Assembly: GCA_029263195.1 (NCBI GenBank) | Contig: JAJCXX010000082.1 | Coordinates: forward strand, 113,622 to 177,621 | DNA from: Acidimicrobiales bacterium | GTDB taxonomy: Bacteria; Actinomycetota; Acidimicrobiia; Acidimicrobiales; Aldehydirespiratoraceae | DNA: 64,000 bases | Reading direction: 5' to 3' | Part shown: piece after piece, positions 37,395 to 47,115 of the stretch | Layout: each line of letters starts with the position of its first letter | Position numbering within the stretch: the first letter of the stretch is position 1 | Made by a program: the position numbers and the translations under genes | The notes under the pieces: generated by a model | What the model was told of the DNA's origin: nothing | Database searches by the model: none | What the model saw: only the letters and a program-made list of their open reading frames with translations

Positions 37395-39353
37395 TCAGCC
37401 GAGGGCGAGCGACGGATGTCCGGCGAAGTGATGTAGAGACTCCGGATTGGCGATCGCATCGGCGTTGTCGATTGGCAGGCCGTGGACGACCTTGCGGACT
37501 GCAAGCTCGACGATCTTCCCGCTACGAGTGCGAGGAATCTCCGGTACGGCCGCTATCACCGACGGAACGTGGCGGGGCGTTGCCCCCTCGCGGACGGTCC
37601 GTTTGATCGTTGCGATGAGCGGGTCGGTGAGTTCCTCGCCGTCACGCAAGACCACGAACAGCACTACACGGGTGTCGTCGCCCCAGTCCTGGCCGATCAC
37701 GATCGACTCGAGCACCTCCGGCACCTTGTCGACCTGTCGATAAATCTCGGCCGTGCCGATGCGTACCCCTCCAGGATTGAGAGTCGCGTCGGAGCGGCCG
37801 TGGATCACGAAGCCGCCATGTTCGGTTCGTTCAGCGAAGTCACCTTGATGCCAAATCCCGGGGAAGCGGTCGAAATAGGCCTCGTGGAACCGTTGGTCGT
37901 TCGGGTCATCCACGAATCTCAGCGGCACCGACGGGAACGGCGACCGACACACCATCTCGCCGCGTTCGCCTGGGCCCAACGTCAAGCCCTCGGGTCCGAC
38001 GACGTCGATCGCCAGGCCGAGAGCCGGACGTTGGATCTCTCCGGCCCACACCGGGGACGTGGGGTCGCCGGCCACGAGGCATCCGCAGAGGTCGGTTCCG
38101 CCGGAGATCGAGGCCAAGTGCACGTCGGCCTTGATCGACTCGTGGACGGTGTGGAATCCCTCGGCCACCAACGTGGAACCGGTCGAGGTGATGGTGCGGA
38201 CGCTCGACAGATCGTGAGTCGTGATCGGCTGGATGCCCGCCTTTGCCACCGACTCGATGAACTTGGCCGATGTTCCGAACAACGTGATGTCGACCTCGTC
38301 GATGAGATCGAACAGACGGTTTCCGTCGGGATGGAACGGGGATCCATCGTAGAGCACCAACGTGGCCCCCGATGCCAGCCCCGATGCCAGCCAGTTCCAC
38401 ATCATCCAACCGGCGGTCGTGTAGTAGAAGACGTGGTCGCCGGGCTTCACATCGCAATGAAGTTGGTGCTCGACGAGGTGCTTGAGCAGGACCCCGCCGG
38501 TGCGGTGCACGATGCACTTCGGTCTTCCGGTGGTGCCCGAGGAGTAGAGGATGTACCACGGATGGTCGAACGGGAGCCGCATGAACTCAGGTGACCGAGT
38601 CTCGACGCCGTCAAGGAAGCCATCGAGTGTGGACGCCCTCTCGATTCCTCCGGTGGTCCCATCTCCCATGAACGGCACCACGACCACGTCGCGAACCGTC
38701 GGCAGGGCCGCGGTGACCTCGGCCAGAGGTCCCAGTCGATCATGATCACGGCCGCCGTAGGAGTAGCCGTCGCAGGCAAACAGGATGCTGGGGGATATTT
38801 GGCTGAATCGGTCGATCACCCCATCGACGCCGAAGTCCGGCGACGTCGAGGAGAAGACGGCGCCGATCGAAGCGGTAGCCAGCATGACTGCGTAGGTCTC
38901 CGGAATGTTGGGAAGCCATGCCGCAACCCGGTCGCCTTCGCCAACGCCGGCGCGCCTCATGGCGCCCTGAAGTCGCCCGACCAGAGTCCTGAGCTCGTTC
39001 CAGGTGACCTCGCGATTGGTGATCTCGGGTCGAGCCGTTGGGTCCTCACCACGAAAGATCATGGCGATGTCGTCGTCGGCTGCGCCCGCCCCGGCGAGCA
39101 GATTCTCGGCCACGTTGAGTCGGGCGTCGGGATGGAATCGCACGTCCGGCAAACCGCCGGACCGGTCGATGAGCGTGTCGCCCCTCTCCCCGATCATTCC
39201 CAGATGATCCCAGGCTGCCGCCCAGAACTCTCCCGGATGGGTCAGCGACCATTCATGGAGTTCCTCGAATCCGTCGACCCCTATTTGATGGGCGAACCGG
39301 GTGAGGTTGGCGCTGGCCACCCGGTCGGGCGACGGTGTCCAGATAGGTGACAT
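37395..39353 (-). CDS. Acetoacetate--CoA ligase (acetoacetyl-CoA synthetase)
   Basis: MSPIWTPSPDRVASANLTRFAHQIG..., WYILYSSGTTGRPKCIVHRTGGVLLKHLVEHQLHCDVKPGDHVFYYTTAGWMMWNW; start 39353, not 39644. Confidence 0.93.
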   Translation of the reverse strand: MSPIWTPSPDRVASANLTRFAHQIGVDGFEELHEWSLTHPGEFWAAAWDHLGMIGERGDTLIDRSGGLPDVRFHPDARLNVAENLLAGAGAADDDIAMIFRGEDPTARPEITNREVTWNELRTLVGRLQGAMRRAGVGEGDRVAAWLPNIPETYAVMLATASIGAVFSSTSPDFGVDGVIDRFSQISPSILFACDGYSYGGRDHDRLGPLAEVTAALPTVRDVVVVPFMGDGTTGGIERASTLDGFLDGVETRSPEFMRLPFDHPWYILYSSGTTGRPKCIVHRTGGVLLKHLVEHQLHCDVKPGDHVFYYTTAGWMMWNWLASGLASGATLVLYDGSPFHPDGNRLFDLIDEVDITLFGTSAKFIESVAKAGIQPITTHDLSSVRTITSTGSTLVAEGFHTVHESIKADVHLASISGGTDLCGCLVAGDPTSPVWAGEIQRPALGLAIDVVGPEGLTLGPGERGEMVCRSPFPSVPLRFVDDPNDQRFHEAYFDRFPGIWHQGDFAERTEHGGFVIHGRSDATLNPGGVRIGTAEIYRQVDKVPEVLESIVIGQDWGDDTRVVLFVVLRDGEELTDPLIATIKRTVREGATPRHVPSVIAAVPEIPRTRSGKIVELAVRKVVHGLPIDNADAIANPESLHHFAGHPSLALG

Positions 39354-39363
39354 GCAGTGGAGA

Positions 39364-41307
39364 CTAGGACCCGTCGATAGCCCTTGGCGGCTCGTTCGAG
39401 CCGATTGACTCGAACTCTTCGGCGGCGGCATGCCACTGAGCGAGGAGTGATTCCGCCAGCTTGGTTGCCTTCTCGTGGGCTGTCGCCAGCCGATGAACGT
39501 CGTCGCGCTTGGCGTAGATCTCCGGATCGGCGAGCTGTTCACCCAGTTCAGCGGCCTTGGCTTCGGCGATCTCGCTGTCGCGCTCGAGCTTCTTGACTCG
39601 CTTGCGAAGATCGTTCGTGGCCTGCCGTGATCGGGCCGTTTCACGGCGTCGCTCGGCTCTCGGATCTGTGGTCTTGGAACCGTTCCGTGGCTTGGACCCG
39701 ACTCTTCCCAGATCGGCAGGCGTCAGAACCGTGTCGGGCACTCCCGCGTGCCAGGTGGCATGCCCGTCCCTCACGTCGATCAGAGCGTCAGCGACGTTTC
39801 GGATGAGATGCCGATCGTGGGTCACCAGAAGCACCGTGCCCGGATAGGCGGTGAGGGCATCCTCGAGCACATCGCAGCTCGGCAGGTCGAGGTGATTGGT
39901 GGGTTCGTCGAGCACCAGCAGATTCACCGGCTCGATCATGGTGCGGGCCAGAGCGAGGCGGGTTCGCTCGCCGCCCGACAGGTCGCGCACGTGGCGATCG
40001 GCAGCATCTCCCGGGAATCCGAATGATCCGAGAACCGTGCGCAAGTTGCGTTTCCCCGGGACGATCCCGCCCGAGAACACCTCGATGACGGTCTTGTCGA
40101 CGTCGAGTTCGTCGGCTTGGTGTTGATGGAAGGTGGCGATGCTCACGTTGGCGCCGAGTCCGGCCGTGCCGGCCGTGGCTTTCAGTTCACCGAGAATGAG
40201 CTTGAGCAGAGTGGTCTTGCCGGCCCCGTTGGGGCCGACCAACGCGACCGTCTGACCCCGTTCCACCGCGAACGACACGTTGGACACGACCGGGAGGTCG
40301 TCGTAGCCGACAGTGGCGTCGTGGAACTCGGCCACGACCCGCGATGACCGCGGGGGTTCGGGGAACGCGAACTTCGCGATGAGTTGTTTTCGGTCGGGAG
40401 GTTTGATGAGCTCCAGCTTCTGGAGGGTCTTGATGCGGCTCTGGACCTGTTTGGCCTTGGTGGCCTTGTATCTGAACCGGTCGATGAACTGCTCGACCTT
40501 GGCGACCTCGCGGGCCTGCCGGCCGGCAGCGGCTTCGATCCGTTGGAGACGCTCCTCGCGGGCCACCACGAACTCGGCGAATCCGCCCACGAACTCGAGA
40601 GCGGTGCCTTCGGCGAGCTCGACGACTCGATCGGCAACAGTGTCGATGAAATCGCGGTCGTGACTGACGAACAAAAGCGCAGCCGCCCAGTTGGCGAGGT
40701 GCTGTTCGAGCCAGGCGACCGAATCGACATCGAGGTGGTTGGTGGGCTCATCGAGAATCAAGACGTCGGGCTTGGCGAGCAGCAACCGGGCCAGAGCGAC
40801 CCGCATGCGCCACCCGCCTGACATCTCGCGCACCGGCCGGTCGGCGTCGGAGTCGCTGAACCCGAGGCCGGCCAGTACCTTTCTGGCGTCGGCTTCGAGG
40901 GCATAGCCACCCATGGCGCTGAAATGCCCCTGGACCTCGCCGAACTCGGCCAGGACGGCTTCCTGGTCGACCGATGAATCCTGGGTCTGCATTTGGGTTT
41001 CGAGGTGATGCAGCCGGTGGGCCAGATCGGCGAGTTCGCCGGCACCTGCGATCACTTCCTCGATCACCGTGCCCGTGGTCGTGTCGACCAGATCCTGGGG
41101 AAGGTAACCGAGCTTCATGTCGCGGGGCTTGGTGATCTTGCCTTCGTCGGGTTCTTCGAGGCCGACGAGAATCTCGATGAGGGTCGTCTTGCCCGTGCCG
41201 TTGCCGCCGACGAGAGCTATTCGTCGGCCCGCCGACAATTCGAGGGTCACGTCGTGAAAGAGCTGGCGCGGACCGTAGGACATCGCAAGACCCGAGGCGG
41301 TGAGCAT
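39364..41307 (-). CDS. ABC-F family ATP-binding protein
   Basis: Two Walker A motifs (GGNGTGKTTLIE; GPNGAGKTTLLK), two ABC signatures (MSGGWRMRVALARLL; LSGGERTRLALARTM), no TM domain, coiled C-terminus. Confidence 0.95.
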   Translation of the reverse strand: MLTASGLAMSYGPRQLFHDVTLELSAGRRIALVGGNGTGKTTLIEILVGLEEPDEGKITKPRDMKLGYLPQDLVDTTTGTVIEEVIAGAGELADLAHRLHHLETQMQTQDSSVDQEAVLAEFGEVQGHFSAMGGYALEADARKVLAGLGFSDSDADRPVREMSGGWRMRVALARLLLAKPDVLILDEPTNHLDVDSVAWLEQHLANWAAALLFVSHDRDFIDTVADRVVELAEGTALEFVGGFAEFVVAREERLQRIEAAAGRQAREVAKVEQFIDRFRYKATKAKQVQSRIKTLQKLELIKPPDRKQLIAKFAFPEPPRSSRVVAEFHDATVGYDDLPVVSNVSFAVERGQTVALVGPNGAGKTTLLKLILGELKATAGTAGLGANVSIATFHQHQADELDVDKTVIEVFSGGIVPGKRNLRTVLGSFGFPGDAADRHVRDLSGGERTRLALARTMIEPVNLLVLDEPTNHLDLPSCDVLEDALTAYPGTVLLVTHDRHLIRNVADALIDVRDGHATWHAGVPDTVLTPADLGRVGSKPRNGSKTTDPRAERRRETARSRQATNDLRKRVKKLERDSEIAEAKAAELGEQLADPEIYAKRDDVHRLATAHEKATKLAESLLAQWHAAAEEFESIGSNEPPRAIDGS

Positions 41308-41310
41308 CGA

Positions 41311-42135
41311 TCAGTTGAAGAGTGAGCCGAGGGCGATCTCGGTGGCGGAGGTCTGCGGAGTATCGATTCCGGTGTCGTCGATACGTCCCAGCCAAGTGAC
41401 CGAGACGTAGCCGGCCATTACGACGCCGGCATCACAGTCGGGCGGGACCTCGATCGAATCGCCCCACGACATGTTGATCGTGAACGCCCCGTCGTGTCCG
41501 GGCTTGGCCTCTCGCTCCACCTTCATCACGGTTCGCGGTGGGAAAACCCCGACGTTGGTTCTTCGCCAACCCAACATCTCCGAGACCGGTGTATTCGGAA
41601 CGTTGATGTTGAGCAGCACAGGATCGTCGGGTAGATCGACCAGGAGTTGTTCGACCATTGTCGCCGCCACTTCGGCGGCGCTCTGCCACTGCTGGGCTTC
41701 GAGCACAGCGTCCCAGCCCTGGCCCTCGACCCCCCAGTTCTCGACCGATTGGCTCACAGCCACGGCGTTGATGCCGCCGTTTCGTGCGGTGATGGCAGCC
41801 CCGACCGTGCCGGAGTGATAGATGCTGCGACCGACGTTGGCGCCGGGGTTGATGCCCGACACCACGATGTCGATCTCGCCGAACAGGCCCAGCCTGGCAA
41901 ACATGGCGCACAGCGCCGGTGGCCCGGTGACCGCCCACGCCTCGTCGATTCCCTCGACGATTGCTTTGTGCATCTCAGGCTTCATCTCAGAGAACGAGCC
42001 GACAGCAGCTCCGAATCCCGAGTACTCGCGATCGGGGGCGCCTATCACGACTTCGCCGAGAGGCAGCAAGGCCCGGGCCAGGACGTGCAGGCCCACCGAG
42101 TCGATTCCGTCGTCGTTCGTAACCAGAATTCTCAC
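41311..42135 (-). CDS. surE: 5'/3'-nucleotidase SurE
   Basis: MRILVTNDDGIDSVGLHVLARALLPLGEVVIGAPDREYSG...VSGINPGANVGRSIYHSGTVGAA. Confidence 0.95.
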   Translation of the reverse strand: MRILVTNDDGIDSVGLHVLARALLPLGEVVIGAPDREYSGFGAAVGSFSEMKPEMHKAIVEGIDEAWAVTGPPALCAMFARLGLFGEIDIVVSGINPGANVGRSIYHSGTVGAAITARNGGINAVAVSQSVENWGVEGQGWDAVLEAQQWQSAAEVAATMVEQLLVDLPDDPVLLNINVPNTPVSEMLGWRRTNVGVFPPRTVMKVEREAKPGHDGAFTINMSWGDSIEVPPDCDAGVVMAGYVSVTWLGRIDDTGIDTPQTSATEIALGSLFN

Positions 42136-42264
42136 CCGGTGACCCTACCTGCCGTCGCCGTGCCCACGATCCGCGGGAAATCGGCAGTTCTCAACCTTCT
42201 CTCACCCGGGCCGGTCATGCTGCGGGGGGTATCGTGCGGTCCGTCCCGCCGATGGAGGTGAGTC

Positions 42265-42945
42265 GTGTCAGTGATCCTTATCGCCGAAGATGATCGTCGG
42301 GTCCGTGAATCCCTCGACCGGGCGCTCCGACTCGAGGGTTACGAGATCGTGACCGCCAACGACGGGATCAAGGCACTGCAGATCCATTCGGAGACTCCAG
42401 CCGATCTGTTGATCCTCGATGTGTCGATGCCCAACGCCGACGGCCTCACGGTGTGCCGCAAAATCCGCCGGTCGGGCGACAAGACCCCGATCCTGATGCT
42501 CACTGCTCGCCATGAGGTTCCCGACCGCGTCGCCGGCCTTGATTCGGGAGCCGACGACTACCTAGTCAAGCCGTTCGCCCTCGAGGAGCTGCTGGCGCGG
42601 ATTCGTGCCCGACTTCGACCTTCGGAGGTCGACGACTCCGAGACGCTCGTCGTGGCCGACCTGAGCCTCGAACAACTGGGCCGCCGCGCCTCGCGCGGGA
42701 ATCGCCACCTCGATCTGTCCAGAACCGAGTTCGATCTGCTCGAGGTGTTGATGCGCAACGCGGGAGTCGTGCTGAGCCGCGAGGTTCTATACGACCGCGT
42801 GTGGGACGGCGAACTGGAATACGACTCGAAGACACTCGACGTCTACGTCGGCTATCTCCGCAAGAAGACCGAGCAGGGTGGTGGGTCGAGGCTCGTACAC
42901 ACCGTGCGCGGGGTCGGATATGTGGTCAGGAGCGACGATTCATGA
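42265..42945 (+). CDS. OmpR/MprA-type response regulator
   Basis: VILIAEDDRRVRESLDRALRLEGYEIVTANDG...DYLVKPFALEELLARIRARLR; winged-helix C-terminus ..VYVGYLRKKTEQGGGSRLVHTVRGVGYVVR. Confidence 0.95.
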   Translation: MSVILIAEDDRRVRESLDRALRLEGYEIVTANDGIKALQIHSETPADLLILDVSMPNADGLTVCRKIRRSGDKTPILMLTARHEVPDRVAGLDSGADDYLVKPFALEELLARIRARLRPSEVDDSETLVVADLSLEQLGRRASRGNRHLDLSRTEFDLLEVLMRNAGVVLSREVLYDRVWDGELEYDSKTLDVYVGYLRKKTEQGGGSRLVHTVRGVGYVVRSDDS

Positions 42946-44300
42946 GCCTGCGCGCACGAGTCACGATCGCGGTGGCAACGGTGGTCGCCGTCGTGGTGGC
43001 GGCCGTCGGACTCACCGTCTACCGGTCGACCAGAGATGAGCTGTTCGCCCAGATCGACCGCGATCTCATGTCGAGAGCGGAGGTCGTGGCTCGCCAGCCA
43101 CGGGGATTCGCTCGGCCGACCGCCGGGCGTTTCCAGTCCGGAGATGGTGTCCCGAGAGCTGATCCCTTCGGGGCCATCGTCTCCTTCGACGTACTGGCCC
43201 GATTCATCGATGCGGACGGGAATGTGATCCTCTCCATCGGCCCTGACTTCGGTCGCGATCCCGACGTCGACCGTTTGCTCGATGCCGTCGACGGGCCGGT
43301 GATCGCGACCGACCACGACGGGTCGGGGTCGCTGCGAAGCGTCGTGGTCCCAGCACCCGGGGGCAACTTCGTGGAGCTGGCGCGACCATTGGACGAAACC
43401 CAATCCGTATTGTCCACCCTACGGTCACGGATTCTTCTGATCGGGCTCCTCGCGACAGCGGCCGCGGCTCTCGTGGCGTGGTTCATCGCCCGGCGTACGG
43501 TGAGGCCGATCACTCGGCTCACCGAAGCCGCCGAGCGAGTCGCGGCCACCGGCGACCTGAGCGAGACGGTCGAGGGTTCGGGAGGTGACGAGGTCGGGCG
43601 CCTGGCCGGGAGTTTCACGACGATGCTCGATGCCCTCGCCGAATCGCGGCGCCAGCAACGTCGATTGGTGATGGATGCCAGTCACGAACTGCGAACACCA
43701 CTGACGAGCCTGCGCACCAACGTCGATGTCCTGGGGCGGGGCTACGGTCTCGCCCCCGATCAGCAGGAGGCGTTGGTGGCCGACATCGACGCCGAACTCT
43801 CCGAGCTCACCGATCTGGTAACCGAACTGGTCGATCTCGCCTCGGATCTCCGCGACGACGAGGAGCCTCAGCTGCTCCGTCTGGAGGACCTTGCCGCGCC
43901 GGTGGTGGACCGAACCGCCCGCCGTACCGGTCGCCCGATCGAGCTACGGCCGATTCACTCGACAGTGGTGGAAGGCAAACACGACGCTCTCACGCGCGCC
44001 ATTCGAAATCTCGTCGACAATGCCGCCAAGTTCAGCCCGCCGGGATCGAGGATCGTGGTGGAGGTCGACGATGGTTCGCTGACCGTTCACGATTCCGGCC
44101 CAGGAATTCCCCCCGACGAACGGGATCGGGTTTTCGATCGATTCCACAGAGTCGAGACGACCCGCTCGATGCCCGGGTCGGGGCTCGGCTTGTCGATCGT
44201 TCGTCAGGTCGCAGAGAGCCACGGTGGTCGGGTCGGCGCCACCGAATCACCCGAGGGCGGGGCGGCAGTCGGATTCGTCATCCCGACCGTCGACGACTGA
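42942..44300 (+). CDS. Sensor histidine kinase (MprB-like)
   Basis: Two TMs, HAMP (RRTVRPITRLTEAAERVAATGDLSE), MDASHELRTPLTSLRTNVDVL, HATPase GLGLSIVRQVAESHGG; ATGA overlap with response regulator. Confidence 0.95.
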   Translation: MSLRARVTIAVATVVAVVVAAVGLTVYRSTRDELFAQIDRDLMSRAEVVARQPRGFARPTAGRFQSGDGVPRADPFGAIVSFDVLARFIDADGNVILSIGPDFGRDPDVDRLLDAVDGPVIATDHDGSGSLRSVVVPAPGGNFVELARPLDETQSVLSTLRSRILLIGLLATAAAALVAWFIARRTVRPITRLTEAAERVAATGDLSETVEGSGGDEVGRLAGSFTTMLDALAESRRQQRRLVMDASHELRTPLTSLRTNVDVLGRGYGLAPDQQEALVADIDAELSELTDLVTELVDLASDLRDDEEPQLLRLEDLAAPVVDRTARRTGRPIELRPIHSTVVEGKHDALTRAIRNLVDNAAKFSPPGSRIVVEVDDGSLTVHDSGPGIPPDERDRVFDRFHRVETTRSMPGSGLGLSIVRQVAESHGGRVGATESPEGGAAVGFVIPTVDD

Positions 44301-44313
44301 TCGAACGCGGCAA

Positions 44314-44337
44314 CGCCGGGACCCGAGGGCCCCGGCG
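44314..44337 (-). terminator. GC-rich hairpin downstream of secreted-protein gene
   Basis: CGCCGGGACC-CGAG-GGCCCCGGCG; as minus-strand RNA the stem is fully paired (10 bp with one G-U). No strong U-tract. Confidence 0.55.
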
Positions 44338-44380
44338 CTGCTCGGATTCTGAGCTTGGTGTTGCCTGGAATCAGATGGAT

Positions 44381-45016
44381 TCAGGCCGCTTCACTGTCGG
44401 CCGGAGCATCGGTGCCGCCGGGTCCACGGTGGCCGCCCGGGCCACGAGGACCGGCGTTGCCGTCGATCACGTCCTGGGCTTTGGTCTCGGCGTCGGCGAG
44501 GATCTCATCGGCCTTGTCCTGGTCTATGCGACCGCTGTCGATACCGGCCTGAACTCGCTCCTCGATGCCGTCGACGATCGTGTCGACGAGGGCCTGAGTG
44601 TCGACTCCGTTCTCAGCGGCGATGTCGGCCAGCGACTGGCCGCCCCTGAGCTGTTCGCCGAGCGACTGTGCATCGGTTCCGAGAACCTCAGCGAGACTCT
44701 CGAGGTTGGGTCCGCCGGGGCCGCGCTGGCCCTGGCCGCGGTGCTGGCCGCGCTCTGGGCGGGCCTCTTCGAGCGCACCGATGACCGCTTCGACCTGGCT
44801 CTCGGTGAGAGTTCCGTCGTCGATGAGAGGCTGAAGGGCCTCGGTCAGGTGGGCGCCCTGGTCGGGCCTTTCGGCGTCGAGGTCCGGGGCGGTCGAGGGT
44901 GCCGGATCGGTGGAATCCTGGGCTCCGGCCAATCCCGGGCCCAGCACGGTGGCGCCCGCGGCGACTCCACCGAGCGTTGTTGCGGCGATCAGGGTCGCTG
45001 CTAGTGGTTTCTTCAT
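44381..45016 (-). CDS. Secreted hypothetical protein with Gly/Arg/Pro-rich segments
   Basis: MKKPLAATLIAATTLGGVAAGATVLGPGLAGAQD (signal peptide), ..DGTLTESQVEAVIGALEEARPERGQHRGQGQRGPGG..; AGGAG RBS upstream on minus strand. Confidence 0.78.
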   Translation of the reverse strand: MKKPLAATLIAATTLGGVAAGATVLGPGLAGAQDSTDPAPSTAPDLDAERPDQGAHLTEALQPLIDDGTLTESQVEAVIGALEEARPERGQHRGQGQRGPGGPNLESLAEVLGTDAQSLGEQLRGGQSLADIAAENGVDTQALVDTIVDGIEERVQAGIDSGRIDQDKADEILADAETKAQDVIDGNAGPRGPGGHRGPGGTDAPADSEAA

Positions 45017-45172
45017 TTGACTTTCTCCTTGAGGTGATTGTTCTTGGGGGTGGTTCGCCTCTCTGGAGAACACATTCGTCGCTGAAGGTAAGAGGATCCC
45101 TAGATGTCCACCATCATGCGATGAGGAGTTTGTGAGGGAAGTGTGAGCCGTCGAGTTCTAGGATCGGCTGTC

Positions 45173-46360
45173 ATGGGTTCCGCCGAATCACAAAATCGCT
45201 ATCTCAACCCGTCGATGGCCGAATTCGGAACGACGATATTTGCCGAGATGAGCGCCTTGGCCGTTCGCACCGGGGCGGTGAACCTCGGCCAGGGGTTCCC
45301 CGACACCGACGGCCCGCCTGAGGTGTCCGCCGCTGCGATCGAAGCGATCAGGGCCGGGCACAATCAATACCCACCGGGCCAGGGAATCCAGCCCCTTCGC
45401 GAGGCGATCGCCCGACATCGCCGCCGGTTCCGCGGCCAGGTGTTCGATCCGGAAGCCGAGGTACTGGTGACCGCCGGGGCAACCGAGGCCATTGCTGCAT
45501 CGCTACTGGCGTTGTGCCGCGCTGGTGATGAGGTCATCACGTTCGAGCCCTACTACGACTCGTATGCCGCCAGCATCGCTATGGCCGGAGCGACCCGCCG
45601 CGTTGTCACGCTGCAAGCCCCCGACTACACGTTCGATCCCGATGATTTGGCCGCCGCGTTCACATCGAATACCCGGATGGTGCTTCTCAACAGCCCTCAC
45701 AATCCAACGGGCAAGGTCTTCGATGCCGCCGAGCTTGCTCAGATTGCCGAACTCTGCGTGGAACACGACGTGTTGGTGGTCTCCGACGAGGTCTACGAGC
45801 ACCTCGTCTACGGAGTCGAACACATTCCGATCGCGACGCTGCCGGGCATGTCGGACCGGACCGTGACCGTCTCGTCGGCCGGGAAGATCTTCTCGTTCAC
45901 CGGCTGGAAGATCGGGTGGGCGTGTGGTTCCGCCGAACTGATAGCGGCGGTTCGTACCACCAAGCAGTTCCTCACATATGTGAGCGGCGGGCCGTTTCAG
46001 CACGCCGTGGCGGTCGGGCTTGATCTCGAAGACGATTTCTTCGACGGCTACACCACGGCGATGCAGTCCAAGCGCGATCGGCTCTGCGCCGGATTGACCG
46101 ACGCTGGTTTCGACGTGATGATCCCCGATGGCACCTACTTCGTCACCGTCGACATCGCATCGGTCGGAGCCGACGACGGCATCGAGTTCTGTCTCTCACT
46201 CCCCGAACGCTGCGGTGTGGTTGCCGTGCCCACGCAGGTCTTCTACGACGACGTGGAGGCCGGCCGGCGTCTCGTGAGATTTGCGTTCTGCAAGCGAGAT
46301 GAGGTCCTCGACGAGGCCGGACGTCGGCTCGCAGCAATCGTCGAGAGGTCAGGCCGATGA
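45173..46360 (+). CDS. Class I/II PLP aminotransferase (glutamine/kynurenine transaminase or DapC-like)
   Basis: AVNLGQGFPDTDGPPEVSAAAIEAIRAGHNQYPPGQGIQPLREAIARH..., VLLNSPHNPTGKVF, SSAGKIFSFTGWKIGW. Start 45143 or 45173. Confidence 0.93.
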   Translation: MGSAESQNRYLNPSMAEFGTTIFAEMSALAVRTGAVNLGQGFPDTDGPPEVSAAAIEAIRAGHNQYPPGQGIQPLREAIARHRRRFRGQVFDPEAEVLVTAGATEAIAASLLALCRAGDEVITFEPYYDSYAASIAMAGATRRVVTLQAPDYTFDPDDLAAAFTSNTRMVLLNSPHNPTGKVFDAAELAQIAELCVEHDVLVVSDEVYEHLVYGVEHIPIATLPGMSDRTVTVSSAGKIFSFTGWKIGWACGSAELIAAVRTTKQFLTYVSGGPFQHAVAVGLDLEDDFFDGYTTAMQSKRDRLCAGLTDAGFDVMIPDGTYFVTVDIASVGADDGIEFCLSLPERCGVVAVPTQVFYDDVEAGRRLVRFAFCKRDEVLDEAGRRLAAIVERSGR

Positions 46361-47115
46361 TCAAAGCGGCGGCCGTACAACACGACATCGTCTGGGAAGA
46401 CCCGGCCGCCAATTTCGAACGGGTCTCGCCGCTCATAGCGGAGGCCGCCGATCAAGGATCCGGTCTGGTCGTGTTGTCGGAGATGTGGTCAACCGGATTC
46501 TCGATGGAGTCTCAACGAATTGCTGAAGCTCCCGACGGCCCAACCACCACATTCATGCTCGAGCGCGCCGCTCGCCACGACGTCTGGGTGGCCGGCTCGG
46601 TGCCGATATCAAGACCGGGCGAAGGCCTTCCCACCAACACCTTGGTGATGGCCTCGCCCGACGGCACCAGCCACACCTACGACAAGATTCATCCGTTCTC
46701 GATGGCCGGTGAGCACGAGCACTATTCGGCCGGTTCGGGCTCCACGACGGTGGAGATCGAAGGAGTTCGGTTCACGCCGTTCGTCTGCTACGACCTGCGG
46801 TTTGCCGACTTGTTCTGGGAGAGCGCCGCGGACACCGACTGCTACATCGTCCCCGCCAATTGGCCGGAATCGAGGTGCTGGCACTGGATCTCGTTGCTAC
46901 GGGCGCGGGCCATCGAGAATCAGGCCTACGTGATCGGTGTGAACCGTGTAGGTGTGGCGGGCCGGCTGACCTACTCAGGCGACACCCGCATCATCGATCC
47001 GATGGGGGAGGAGACGATGGCCAGGGCTGGGGAGGAACAGATCGTCTACGCGGACATCGATCCCGAAATGGTGCTGCGAACCCGGCGCGACTTCCCGTTC
47101 ATGGTTGATCGCTGA
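46357..47115 (+). CDS. Carbon-nitrogen hydrolase (nitrilase superfamily; omega-amidase-like)
   Basis: KAAAVQHDIVWEDPAANFERV, LVVLSEMWSTGFSM (catalytic Glu), ..YDKIHPFSM.. (Lys), RFTPFVCYDLRFADLF (Cys); ATGA overlap with aminotransferase. Confidence 0.92.
   Translation: MIKAAAVQHDIVWEDPAANFERVSPLIAEAADQGSGLVVLSEMWSTGFSMESQRIAEAPDGPTTTFMLERAARHDVWVAGSVPISRPGEGLPTNTLVMASPDGTSHTYDKIHPFSMAGEHEHYSAGSGSTTVEIEGVRFTPFVCYDLRFADLFWESAADTDCYIVPANWPESRCWHWISLLRARAIENQAYVIGVNRVGVAGRLTYSGDTRIIDPMGEETMARAGEEQIVYADIDPEMVLRTRRDFPFMVDR

Noticed and set aside
37482-38594. 370-aa plus-strand ORF
   Set aside because: Antisense shadow of the acetoacetyl-CoA synthetase.
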